Part shown: positions 17,214 to 26,449 of the stretch, in pieces | Numbering within the stretch: the first letter of the stretch is position 1 | Layout of the letters: every line of letters begins with the position of its first letter | Assembly: GCA_016214985.1 (NCBI GenBank) | Contig: JACRMM010000034.1 | Coordinates: 1-64,000 of the forward strand | Reading direction: 5' to 3' | Length of the DNA: 64,000 nucleotides | Source: Deltaproteobacteria bacterium | GTDB taxonomy: Bacteria > Desulfobacterota > Deferrisomatia > Deferrisomatales > JACRMM01 | The notes under the pieces: generated by a model | Databases searched by the model: none | What the model was told of the DNA's origin: nothing | Seen by the model: the letters and a program-made list of their open reading frames with translations, nothing else | Made by a program: the position numbers and the translations under genes

Positions 17214-18527
17214 TCAAGCCGCTTCGAACCGGACGGCGCCGTGCTCCAGGTGGGTGCTCAGGTGCGTGGGAGGCCGATACCGTCCGCGGAGGAGTTGGTC
17301 GGCCAGGGGGTCGAGCACCCGGCGCTGAATGGTCCGGCGCAGGGGCCTCGCTCCGAAGCTCGGGTCGGTGCCCTCGTCGACGAGGAACTCCTTGACCTCG
17401 GCGTCGAACTCGATGTCCACGCCCTTGGGCTCCAGGTAGTGGGAGACCTCCCCCAAGAGAAGCTCGCAGATCTTCACGAGCTCCTCGTGGCCCAGGGCCT
17501 GGAACATGACGACTTCGTCGATCCGGTTCACGAACTCCGGCGGGAAGTTCGCGCGAAGCGCCTTCATGCTCTCGGCTTCGGCATCCCGGGCTCGGCTCTC
17601 GGCGCCGAACCCCGCCCTCTTGCCCAGAGCCTCCACGTCGCGGGCCCCCACGTTGCTCGTCATGATGAGCACCGCGTCCCGGAAACAGGCTTTTCTCCCT
17701 TTGTTGTCCGTGAGGGTCCCCTCGTCGAGCACCTGGAGCAGAAGCTGGTGGACCTTCGGGTGGGCCTTCTCGACCTCGTCGAAGAGCACAACCGAGCGGC
17801 CCTGGGCCATCACGGCATCCGTGAGATGTCCACCCTCTTGGTGGCCGATGTACCCGGGCGGAGAGCCGATCAGCTTCGCATACTCGTGAGGCAGGGAGTA
17901 CTCGCTGCAGTCGATGCGCACCAGCCTCTCTTCCCCCTGGTAGAGAGCCCGGGCCAGTGCCTTGGCGAGCTCGGTCTTCCCGACGCCCGTCTGGCCCAGG
18001 AAGAAGAAGCTTCCGACCGGCTTCTTTGGATCGCGGAGCCCGGCGGCCGCCCGTCGGAGGACCCGGGCCAGCTTCTCGACGGCCTCGCGCTGCCCGACAA
18101 CCTGGCGCTCCAAGATGCTTTCCAGCGCCAAGAAGGTCTCCCCGTCGGCCGCCTCCGCGGTAGGAGCGTCGTTGGCCTCGAGAAGGTAGACCTCTGAGCG
18201 AGCGCCGGGGCTCGCCACAGGGAGGGCCACGCGGGCGATGTCAAGGTGGGGGTTCGAGGCAACGCACACCTCGTAGAGCGCATCCTCGACCGCCTCCAGC
18301 TCGACCGGGCGCCCTGCCTCCCCGCCCCGGCCGAGAAGCTCCGGCAGGAGTTCGCCGGCGAAGTCGGGCAGGCAGAGGTTCAGGAGAAACCGGACGTACT
18401 CCCGCCGATTTCGAAACCGCGCCTTTCCGACGACGCGCCCGACCTCCGTTTCCGTGAAGAGGCGTACCGCTACGAATCGGTCGAGGGAGGGGCAGTATCT
18501 GAGGACGAGATCCGTGGAGACCTTCAT
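17214..18527 (-). CDS. Single-ring AAA+ ATPase, ClpA/ClpB D2-like
   Basis: The 437 residues hold one AAA+ module of the Clp/Hsp100 D2 type: Walker A GQTGVGKT (178-185), pore loop GYIG (225-228), Walker B VVLFDE (246-251), sensor-1 TSN (290-292), sensor-2 GAR (392-394) and the ClpB D2-small domain. The 140-residue N-terminal part is not the Clp-N repeat domain and I do not recognise it. ClpB has two rings and ClpX a zinc-binding N-domain, so this is neither. I see no clear ClpP-docking loop. It may unfold or remodel a specific client. It is preceded by GGAGG at 18528-18540 and has no close co-directional partner. Confidence 0.8.
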   Translation of the reverse strand: MKVSTDLVLRYCPSLDRFVAVRLFTETEVGRVVGKARFRNRREYVRFLLNLCLPDFAGELLPELLGRGGEAGRPVELEAVEDALYEVCVASNPHLDIARVALPVASPGARSEVYLLEANDAPTAEAADGETFLALESILERQVVGQREAVEKLARVLRRAAAGLRDPKKPVGSFFFLGQTGVGKTELAKALARALYQGEERLVRIDCSEYSLPHEYAKLIGSPPGYIGHQEGGHLTDAVMAQGRSVVLFDEVEKAHPKVHQLLLQVLDEGTLTDNKGRKACFRDAVLIMTSNVGARDVEALGKRAGFGAESRARDAEAESMKALRANFPPEFVNRIDEVVMFQALGHEELVKICELLLGEVSHYLEPKGVDIEFDAEVKEFLVDEGTDPSFGARPLRRTIQRRVLDPLADQLLRGRYRPPTHLSTHLEHGAVRFEAA

Positions 18528-18919
18528 GGCGACCTCCTTGTCGACACGTGCACCTCATGTTCTTCGTATCGGCACGAAGCGCCCCTTGCGTAACGCGGTC
18601 TCGGGGTGGTCTCTGCCTCGAAAACGGCGGCGAGCTGGGTAGAATTTCAACCCCCTGCCATCTCCACGTCCAGAGCCGGGGCCCGACCGTCCGCGCTCAC
18701 GGGCCGTCGATCGCGATCGAGGTGACGCCTCCTTCCACGACGTCTCCTGCCCCGAACCGTTCTTGCCGCCGGCGGCGGCCGCGGAACCGGTAGGCCGCGG
18801 CGGGAAGCCAGCACGCCGCCCTGCCCTCCGAGTCGGTCGTCGACTCTCTCGGCAGCTGTCGGGCAGAGACTGAATACGAAAGAGGCGTTCCCCTCGGCCT
18901 CCTTCGCCTGCCCTCCCGC
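18528..18919. other. Intergenic upstream of ClpB-like gene
   Basis: This 392-base stretch lies between the patatin operon and the ClpB-like gene, both read leftwards. It must contain the ATPase promoter. A TTGAAA occurs near 18,640 on the minus strand, but no heat-shock -10 (CCCCAT-type) follows at the right distance. No gene was recognised. Confidence 0.35.
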
Positions 18920-20317
18920 TCACTGCACGTCCCTCAACAACCTCCCATACTCGGGAGAGTCTTTCAGCAATCTCCCCCCCACCTCGATCAGGCGGTCCAC
19001 GGCCTCGCGAGAAAGCGAAAACGTGGTCGGTAGATTCTTGAAGAAGGATCGCTCCTTCCGATCCATCAGAGAATCAAAGCTGACTACGATAGGATAAAAC
19101 AGGACCGACGCTGGGGATGGTGGGAGACTTGCCTCAGGATATTTGTCTCTAATGAGTTCCGCGCACTTCGTATACGCCAGATCATCCCTTTTCCAGTCCT
19201 TCGTGCTTTCAATAAGTTGCTCAACTGTGTCAAAAGAATAATTATCCATAGGTGCATTGACAGAGGCCAAGAGAGCGTCTTTCAGGTTTGGAGGACTTTC
19301 CTTCCGGTCCACCGTCGTATCCGGTTCGTTCTTGGCGTTTACCACGATCACGGCGATCTTCTTGACCTTCTTCGCATTGACCATACCGAGAAGGTCCCAG
19401 GGTCCTCTGTTGCTCATCAGGGCCAGATAAGGGCCGCGCAAGCCGATATTGTCGGCAATACCGCCATCCAGGAGATGGATGTACTTGCGTTGGGCCCGGT
19501 CCTGGTAGGATTCAAAGTGTACGGCATTCAGGAAACTCCTACTCGTGACATCCCTCATCGTGAGGGCATTGACAACCCAAGGCGGCTCCGAAAAGTTGCA
19601 CGTTCCGGCGTAGTTCGTGATCGTGATCGGGCTCAGGAGGCCTGGGAAGGCCGAGGAGGCGGCGACACCTCGAGCGATCGGATACTCGGAGAGCTCCGAG
19701 CAGATGGGATCGAACTGCTTTTGGGTAAACTCAAATCGGTCCCCAAGAGTCATGTCCGAGGCATTGAGGATGACATAGGGGCGAGTTCCTCTATTGAGAA
19801 GATCTCCGAATGTCTTCTGGTGAAAGATGTTTTCGTCGTAGTACTCCGCGGCCAAGTCGATACGATCGAACGTCGGAGACAGGAGGCGGAAGGCATGGTA
19901 CGGGTTGAACAGCCTATAGAACAGATCACCCTGAATATCCTTGTACAGAAAATCCGGCTTGAAATCGGCAAAGATCTTGTCTCCGAATAGACCATAATAG
20001 GCAGAGACGAAGCTTCCCCCCGACACCGAGGAAATAACGTCCACTTCGTCGAGGAGTCGCTTGTCTTTCCCCTCCCATCGGATCGGCGCGTTCTTCAATG
20101 CGTCGAGAACACCGTAGGAGAGGGCCGCCGCACGTGTACCCCCACCGGATAAGGCCAGGATCACGAACAGGCTGTCGCTGTTTTCGCCACCCGGGACGTT
20201 CTCGAATCGATACCCGGATTTCTCCGAATACGTGGCAAGACGGGCATTGTCCCTGTAGTGGGCGCAGCCAACAACGAGGAGCAGAGCCGCGGAGATCGTC
20301 GACCAATGTCTACGCAA
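18920..20317 (-). CDS. Patatin-like phospholipase lipoprotein
   Basis: The 465 residues include a lipoprotein signal (ISAALLLVVGC, Cys18) followed by a patatin fold. Visible elements are the oxyanion loop ALSGGGTRAAA (58-60 GGG), nucleophile in VISSVSGGS (Ser99) and the catalytic Asp in LLDGGIADN (Asp284). It should hydrolyse acyl esters of phospholipids at the envelope. The start codon is TTG at 20317, overlapping the upstream small gene by eight bases, with AGGGGG just upstream; this suggests translational coupling. G+C is visibly lower than in flanking genes. It is the last gene of the caspase/PEGA/patatin set. Confidence 0.85.
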   Translation of the reverse strand: MRRHWSTISAALLLVVGCAHYRDNARLATYSEKSGYRFENVPGGENSDSLFVILALSGGGTRAAALSYGVLDALKNAPIRWEGKDKRLLDEVDVISSVSGGSFVSAYYGLFGDKIFADFKPDFLYKDIQGDLFYRLFNPYHAFRLLSPTFDRIDLAAEYYDENIFHQKTFGDLLNRGTRPYVILNASDMTLGDRFEFTQKQFDPICSELSEYPIARGVAASSAFPGLLSPITITNYAGTCNFSEPPWVVNALTMRDVTSRSFLNAVHFESYQDRAQRKYIHLLDGGIADNIGLRGPYLALMSNRGPWDLLGMVNAKKVKKIAVIVVNAKNEPDTTVDRKESPPNLKDALLASVNAPMDNYSFDTVEQLIESTKDWKRDDLAYTKCAELIRDKYPEASLPPSPASVLFYPIVVSFDSLMDRKERSFFKNLPTTFSLSREAVDRLIEVGGRLLKDSPEYGRLLRDVQ

Positions 20318-20516
20318 AATACACCCCCTGAGGCCTTACTTCCGTCGTGTCTGAAAGGTAGATCCTGTAATGGACAGGATCAAAAGCCGACGGGCCCGCA
20401 AGAGTGACCGTATGCAAACCTTCATCTACCCGGAGGGTCTCTTCGGTCCAACCGGATTCGTTCCCATCAATCAAGACCCTCCGGGATTCTCGAAAATGTA
20501 CGATCATGAATTCCAT
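20310..20516 (-). CDS. Small PEGA-like domain protein
   Basis: This 68-residue protein resembles a single PEGA beta-domain: RRVLIDGNESGWTEETLRVD, then EGLHTVTLAGPS. It has no signal peptide or membrane segment. The ATG at 20516 has AAGGAT upstream; a second Met three codons later is possible. Its stop overlaps the TTG start of the patatin gene by eight bases, and the caspase-like gene ends 121 bases upstream on the same strand. Function unknown; PEGA domains are usually binding modules on surface proteins. Confidence 0.65.
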   Translation of the reverse strand: MEFMIVHFRESRRVLIDGNESGWTEETLRVDEGLHTVTLAGPSAFDPVHYRIYLSDTTEVRPQGVYFA

Positions 20517-20637
20517 GGTGATCCTTTCGCAGTGGGAAAAGGTGTTGGCACGATTCAGGCGGGCATGAATCGCCTCATTCAGAATCGAGGGGATTGGCGA
20601 TCCTGGGCCTCCCTATCCTTCGCCCGGAGCGTTTCAT

Positions 20638-21459
20638 TCAAATGGTGAACACCCTCTGACGCAGGAAGCTCATGTTCGTCTTCCCAACCCGGTAGTAGTT
20701 CGGACTCTGGTCCGGGGGCATGCGGGCTAGGATGGCTTTGTGGAAGGAGCGGTATGTGCCCTTGAACTTGCCCCCGTTCCACACCTGGAGGAGCGTCCCC
20801 GTGAACAGGCCGTTGTGCTCGCCGTCGGCCGAGTACTGGTTGTCCTGGCAGCCGGAGAGGAGGAGCACCGAGGCCTTCAACTTCTCGTCGGCCGCGCGAT
20901 TCTTCGGGTCGGTGAGGACCTCGGTGTAGAAGCGCTTGTTCGCTTCGAAGGTACGAAGTCCCACCGCCGCGGGCATGGCGCGGTAGGACACCCCCGCCGA
21001 GGCTCCCGCCCGGAAGTAGGCCTCCTTGACTGCGGTACCGCTGTGGCAGCTGTCCGAGAAGACGAGGATCCGCACGCCGGACGCGAAGTCACTTAGAGCT
21101 GCATAGAGCTCGTCGTCCACCAGTTCGCCGTCGTAGAGGCACCAAGTCTCATCCTGGCCGTCCGACTCGTCGCTGTTCAGGTCCGGAAGCTGCCCGCCGT
21201 GCCCCGAGTAGGAGAGCATCAGAAGGTCGCCCGGAGCGAGCGCCTCGGCCTGGGCGGCGAGAGCGTGCTGCACAGCGTCTCTTGTCGCCTGCTTCGTCAG
21301 AAGCGTCGTCACCGCAAACTTCTGGGACTTCGCGAGGGCTGCCATATCTTTCGCATCGGCCTCACAGGCGTTCAGTTTCCCGCTCCATCCCTGGTAGTGC
21401 TTGGGGTCGACGGAGTTGAGGCCGACGGTGATGGCCACGCCCTTCGAATTCTTGCCCAT
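20638..21459 (-). CDS. Caspase-like protease (metacaspase/orthocaspase, C14 family)
   Basis: The 273 residues show the p20 caspase fold with the catalytic dyad visible: His87 in SYSGHGGQ and Cys138 in VFSDSCHSG. The N-terminus VAITVGLNSVDP and LNACEADAKDM are typical of type I metacaspases, which cleave after Arg or Lys. There is no signal peptide, no membrane segment and no fused effector domain, so it is probably cytosolic. It heads a co-directional set with a PEGA-like small protein and a patatin lipoprotein. Bacterial caspase-like proteins occur in cell-death and immunity systems, but a role here is inference only. Confidence 0.88.
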   Translation of the reverse strand: MGKNSKGVAITVGLNSVDPKHYQGWSGKLNACEADAKDMAALAKSQKFAVTTLLTKQATRDAVQHALAAQAEALAPGDLLMLSYSGHGGQLPDLNSDESDGQDETWCLYDGELVDDELYAALSDFASGVRILVFSDSCHSGTAVKEAYFRAGASAGVSYRAMPAAVGLRTFEANKRFYTEVLTDPKNRAADEKLKASVLLLSGCQDNQYSADGEHNGLFTGTLLQVWNGGKFKGTYRSFHKAILARMPPDQSPNYYRVGKTNMSFLRQRVFTI

Positions 21460-21825
21460 GGGATCTCCCTTCCGCAGTGGATGAGGTCACGCCCTCCGGA
21501 CGGCGTCCGGGTGCATCGGTGCGCAGCGGGGGCACGCCGACGGAGAGGCAGGCCCCCTTGGAAGATGGCGTTGCGTTGGGGAAGCGACAAGATCTGGCGC
21601 AGGACCGATCGACGAGGTGAAGCGCTGGATCGACGGATTCTCCACGGCGCCCTCCTCCCCCGACACGGCACCCGTACCGGCCTGGTTCCGCGCGAGTCTT
21701 CGAATCGGATCCCCCTCGTTTCGTCGAGGCCGGCAGCCCCCCTCCCTGGGCTGCCCCCGGAGACCTCGGAGTTCTATGAAAGGCAGCCGTTATCGGCCGG
21801 ACCCTCCTTCGCGGGAAGAGAAGAA

Positions 21826-21860
21826 GGCCGCCGGCTTCCCTTGTGGGGGATCCGGCGGCC
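21826..21860. terminator. Strong inverted repeat, possible terminator
   Basis: GGCCGCCGG (21826-21834) pairs perfectly with CCGGCGGCC (21852-21860) across a 17-base loop. There is no T-run on either side, so a termination role is uncertain. Confidence 0.4.
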
Positions 21861-21968
21861 TCCGTGCCATGTCAGCGAGAGAGTCCGTTGAAGAGTGCCG
21901 TCCCTCATACCTCCAAGGCAACGTGTCCGTCAAGAAAGACGAGGCGTAATCACCAGCTGCCGCTCTGA

Positions 21969-21993
21969 AAAGGGGCGTCCCCTTGGCCCCTTT
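21969..21993. terminator. Small inverted repeat upstream of vapBC
   Basis: AAAGGGGC (21969-21976) pairs with GCCCCTTT (21986-21993), loop of nine. It lies just before the toxin-antitoxin promoter and may insulate it. The T-run is only three bases. Confidence 0.35.
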
Positions 21994-22010
21994 GGCCCCA
22001 GCTTAGTGCC

Positions 22011-22039
22011 TTGACGAGGCGTTCGGATCCGGGTAAGAA
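22011..22039 (+). promoter_or_regulatory. Probable promoter of the toxin-antitoxin operon
   Basis: TTGACG at 22011-22016 is followed after 17 bases by TAAGAA at 22034-22039. The -35 is good and the -10 poor, as is usual for a repressible promoter. The -10 lies inside the operator-like repeats. Confidence 0.45.
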
Positions 22040-22060
22040 TTCTCCAGTAAGACTCTTACC
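22032..22060 (+). promoter_or_regulatory. Operator-like repeats before the antitoxin gene
   Basis: GGTAAGA (22032-22038) and TCTTACC (22054-22060) form an inverted repeat, and an extra direct copy GTAAGA lies at 22047-22052. They overlap the predicted -10 and end just before the ribosome site GGAAGG. AbrB-type antitoxins autorepress through such sites, so this is the probable operator. Confidence 0.55.
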
Positions 22061-22072
22061 GGAAGGCGAGCG

Positions 22073-22300
22073 ATGAGAATCACGAGTAAGGGCCAGGTCA
22101 CCATCCCTCAGGAACTTCGCGACCAACTCGGCTTTGTACCGGGATCAGAGGTGACGTTCATCCCCGAAGGAAACACCCTGCGGGTGGTGAAACAGGAAGG
22201 CCCGGCGGGAAGGGGCAGAAGCCTTGTGGACAGACTTCGCGGCAAAGCCACGGTGTCCATGACCACCGACGAAATCCTCGCCCTCACCCGAGGGGACTGA
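22073..22300 (+). CDS. AbrB/SpoVT-type antitoxin (VapB-like)
   Basis: This 75-residue protein has the swapped-hairpin AbrB DNA-binding domain: MRITSKGQVTIPQELRDQLG and GSEVTFIPEGN. The C-terminal tail (SLVDRLRGKATVSMTTDEIL) fits the toxin-binding segment of VapB antitoxins. Its stop TGA overlaps the toxin ATG by one base, the usual coupling in these pairs. Operator-like repeats lie immediately upstream. It should neutralise the PIN toxin and repress its own operon. Confidence 0.9.
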   Translation: MRITSKGQVTIPQELRDQLGFVPGSEVTFIPEGNTLRVVKQEGPAGRGRSLVDRLRGKATVSMTTDEILALTRGD

Positions 22301-22707
22301 TGGAGTTTCTGGTCGACAGCAACGTGCTCCTGGACGTGCTGACGGACGACCCGACCTGGCAGGCTTGGTCGGGCGACCAGCTTGCCGACTGCGCGGAACG
22401 AGGCTCCCTCGTCATCAATCCCATCATCTATGCGGAGATTTCGATCGGCTTCCGGCGCATCGAAGAACTCGAAGAGGCGTTGCCCGTCCACACCTTCCGG
22501 CGCGCGCCCCTGCCCTGGGAGGCGGGTTTTCTTGCAGGCAAGGCCTTCCTCTCCTATCGCAGGAACCGAGGGACGCGGCGCACGCCCCTTCCCGATTTCT
22601 ACATTGGAGCCCACGCCGCGGTGGCCGGCTTTACGCTGGTCACTCGCGACGCCGGACGATATCGCACCTACTTCCCTACCCTCCCGCTCCTCGCCCCGCC
22701 GGGTTGA
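22300..22707 (+). CDS. VapC-like PIN-domain ribonuclease toxin
   Basis: This 135-residue PIN-domain protein keeps the acidic metal-binding residues expected of VapC: Asp6 (VDSN), Glu46 (YAEIS), Asp99 (PDFYIGAHA) and Asp117 (TRDAGRYRTYFP). VapC toxins cleave tRNA or rRNA when free of antitoxin. Length is normal and the gene looks intact. It overlaps the antitoxin stop codon by one base. The pair sits next to the AT-richer caspase/patatin operon, which strengthens the impression of an accessory region. Confidence 0.9.
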   Translation: MEFLVDSNVLLDVLTDDPTWQAWSGDQLADCAERGSLVINPIIYAEISIGFRRIEELEEALPVHTFRRAPLPWEAGFLAGKAFLSYRRNRGTRRTPLPDFYIGAHAAVAGFTLVTRDAGRYRTYFPTLPLLAPPG

Positions 22708-22994
22708 GCAACGGGAGGTCGCCGACTCGCCCGGTGCACGGAGTTCATGGGCAATGGTCCCTGACTCTGGCCTTGCAGACAAAACGGCAAGAAGAACAGA
22801 AGGATCCCGCTGGGCGCCCAACAGGGGCCTCGGCGCAATCCAATGGAAATGCCGGCTGCTCCTGAGTTACAAGGGGGAGCGCGAGCGCGGAGATCGGTGC
22901 CTCTTTCCTCGCGACGCACGAGCAGGACGACAGCAAGAGAGAAGAGCCCATTTCGGGCTTACGCCGCACAGGCGACGATGAAAGGAGATGGAGG

Positions 22995-23789
22995 ATGCTG
23001 GAGATCAAAAATTCGGTGGCGGTGATCACGGGGGGGAGTGGTGGCATCGGCAAGGCGCTGGCCGAGTACTGGGCGAAGAACGGCGGCAAGGTCGTGCTGG
23101 CCGACATCGCCGCCGACGCCCTCGCCCAGGCGGCAAAGGAACTCAAGGCGCTCGGCGCGAAGGTCGCCACCATGGTGTGCGACGTGACCTCCGAAGAGGA
23201 CAACGCCAAGCTGGCTGCCCTCGCCATCAAGAAGTTCGGGCAGATCAACCTGGTCGCCCCGTTCGCGGGGATCATCAAGGACGGGCTACTGGTCGCCCCG
23301 GACAGGGAGACCGGCAAGGTGACGGGCAAAATGTCGCTCGACACCTTCAAGGCCGTCATGGACATCAACGTCACCGGCGTATTCCTGACCGTGCGCGAGT
23401 GTGTGGAACAGATGGTCAACCACAAGTGCAAGGGGCTGGTCTGCCTGATCTCGTCCACGGGTTCCCTCGGGACCGCCGGGCAGATCAACTACTCCTCCTC
23501 TAAGGCCGCGATGTCGGTATTTCCGAAGGTCCTCACGGCCGAGTTCTTCCGCCGCGGGCTGGCCGATCAGATCCGGTGCGTGGCCGTTGCCCCAGGCTAT
23601 GTGGGGACCCCCATGGTGAAGGGCATGAATCAAACGGCCCTGGGCAAAATCCTCGAGCAGGTTCCCATCGGCCGGCTCGTCGAGCCGGAAGAGGTCTCCT
23701 CACTCGTGGCGGAACTCTATCGGAACGAGGCCCTCGCCGGCGACACCTTCTTCATCCACGGCGGTCTGAGGCTCGGCTCGAAGGGTTGA
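22995..23789 (+). CDS. Short-chain dehydrogenase/reductase
   Basis: This 264-residue SDR has the NAD(P) motif TGGSGGIG (12-19), ADIAAD after the second strand, and the active-site NYSSSKAAM with Tyr166 and Lys170 and Ser153/154 before it. Asp36 at the end of strand two favours NAD over NADP. The reading frame is set by GGAGATGGAGG directly before 22995. It is monocistronic with a good terminator. The FabG-like fold does not fix the substrate; a 3-oxoacyl or secondary alcohol dehydrogenase is possible. Confidence 0.85.
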   Translation: MLEIKNSVAVITGGSGGIGKALAEYWAKNGGKVVLADIAADALAQAAKELKALGAKVATMVCDVTSEEDNAKLAALAIKKFGQINLVAPFAGIIKDGLLVAPDRETGKVTGKMSLDTFKAVMDINVTGVFLTVRECVEQMVNHKCKGLVCLISSTGSLGTAGQINYSSSKAAMSVFPKVLTAEFFRRGLADQIRCVAVAPGYVGTPMVKGMNQTALGKILEQVPIGRLVEPEEVSSLVAELYRNEALAGDTFFIHGGLRLGSKG

Positions 23790-23813
23790 CCGAACACTCG
23801 CACGTCGGCATGG

Positions 23814-23853
23814 AAACCGGGGAGGCGCCGCCCGCCACCCCGGTTTTGTTTTT
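23814..23853 (+). terminator. Rho-independent terminator after SDR gene
   Basis: AAACCGGGG (23814-23822) pairs with CCCCGGTTT (23838-23846) and is followed by a T-rich run to 23853. It lies 25 bases after the SDR stop codon and faces the convergent glgX gene. Confidence 0.75.
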
Positions 23854-23939
23854 CTTCCGCGACAGGACCTACTCCCGATCCCGTGGGCCCGGAGGGCATC
23901 CCCGCCCCCCTGACCCCGATGACCTCGCCGTCGCCCCCC

Positions 23940-26075
<2,136 letters not shown>

Positions 26076-26449
26076 GAGCGTCCTCCTTCGGCGTGGGCGG
26101 GCTCGCCGGCATCCCAGCCCACCGTTGGGGCCATCCGGGGCAAGTCCTTCGCAAAACGTCCGTCGGCTTCGGTTCTCGGTGCCCGGCTCGTCTTGCGACG
26201 CGAGCACCTCCCGGCTCCGAAACGACGAGCGCCCCTGGCGGTGGCAGCCTCCAGGGGCGTTGGTTCGTCCGCCGCGGCACCTGGGTGGCCGCCTTCAGAA
26301 GGCCGTCCTCCCCTGCTCGTCGGCCTTCGAACCTCCTTCCATCTGCCGGCCCGCTATTCGAAAAAGAAGGGACATGCCTTCGGCCGTCACGAGGTCACGG
26401 CTCGGCCGCGACGCCAGCGAGCTCACCACCATCGTCGCGAGCGGGGCCG
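26076..26449. other. Intergenic between MscS-like gene and glgX
   Basis: This spacer holds the glgX promoter, of which no consensus is evident, and one hairpin listed separately. No gene was recognised. Confidence 0.35.
26230..26259 (-). terminator. Hairpin downstream of MscS-like gene
   Basis: CGCCCCTGG (26230-26238) pairs with CCAGGGGCG (26251-26259), loop 12. It is about 190 bases after the channel gene stop on the minus strand. There is no T-run, so the role is uncertain. Confidence 0.4.

Larger units (their letters stand above)
21460..22010. other. Intergenic between caspase-like gene and toxin-antitoxin pair
   Basis: These bases separate the divergent caspase and vapBC units. They contain two hairpin-forming sequences, listed separately, and no recognisable gene. 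The promoter of the caspase operon should lie near 21,460-21,560, but I see no consensus. Confidence 0.35.

Noticed and set aside
18528..18660. Heat-shock (sigma-32) promoter before the ClpB-like gene
   Set aside because: A TTGAAA is present, but no CCCCAT-type -10 lies at the required distance.
22745..23488. Hydrophobic 247-codon minus-strand frame opposite the SDR gene
   Set aside because: It lies mostly antisense to the well-supported SDR gene; Ser/Leu/Ala-rich shadow translation.
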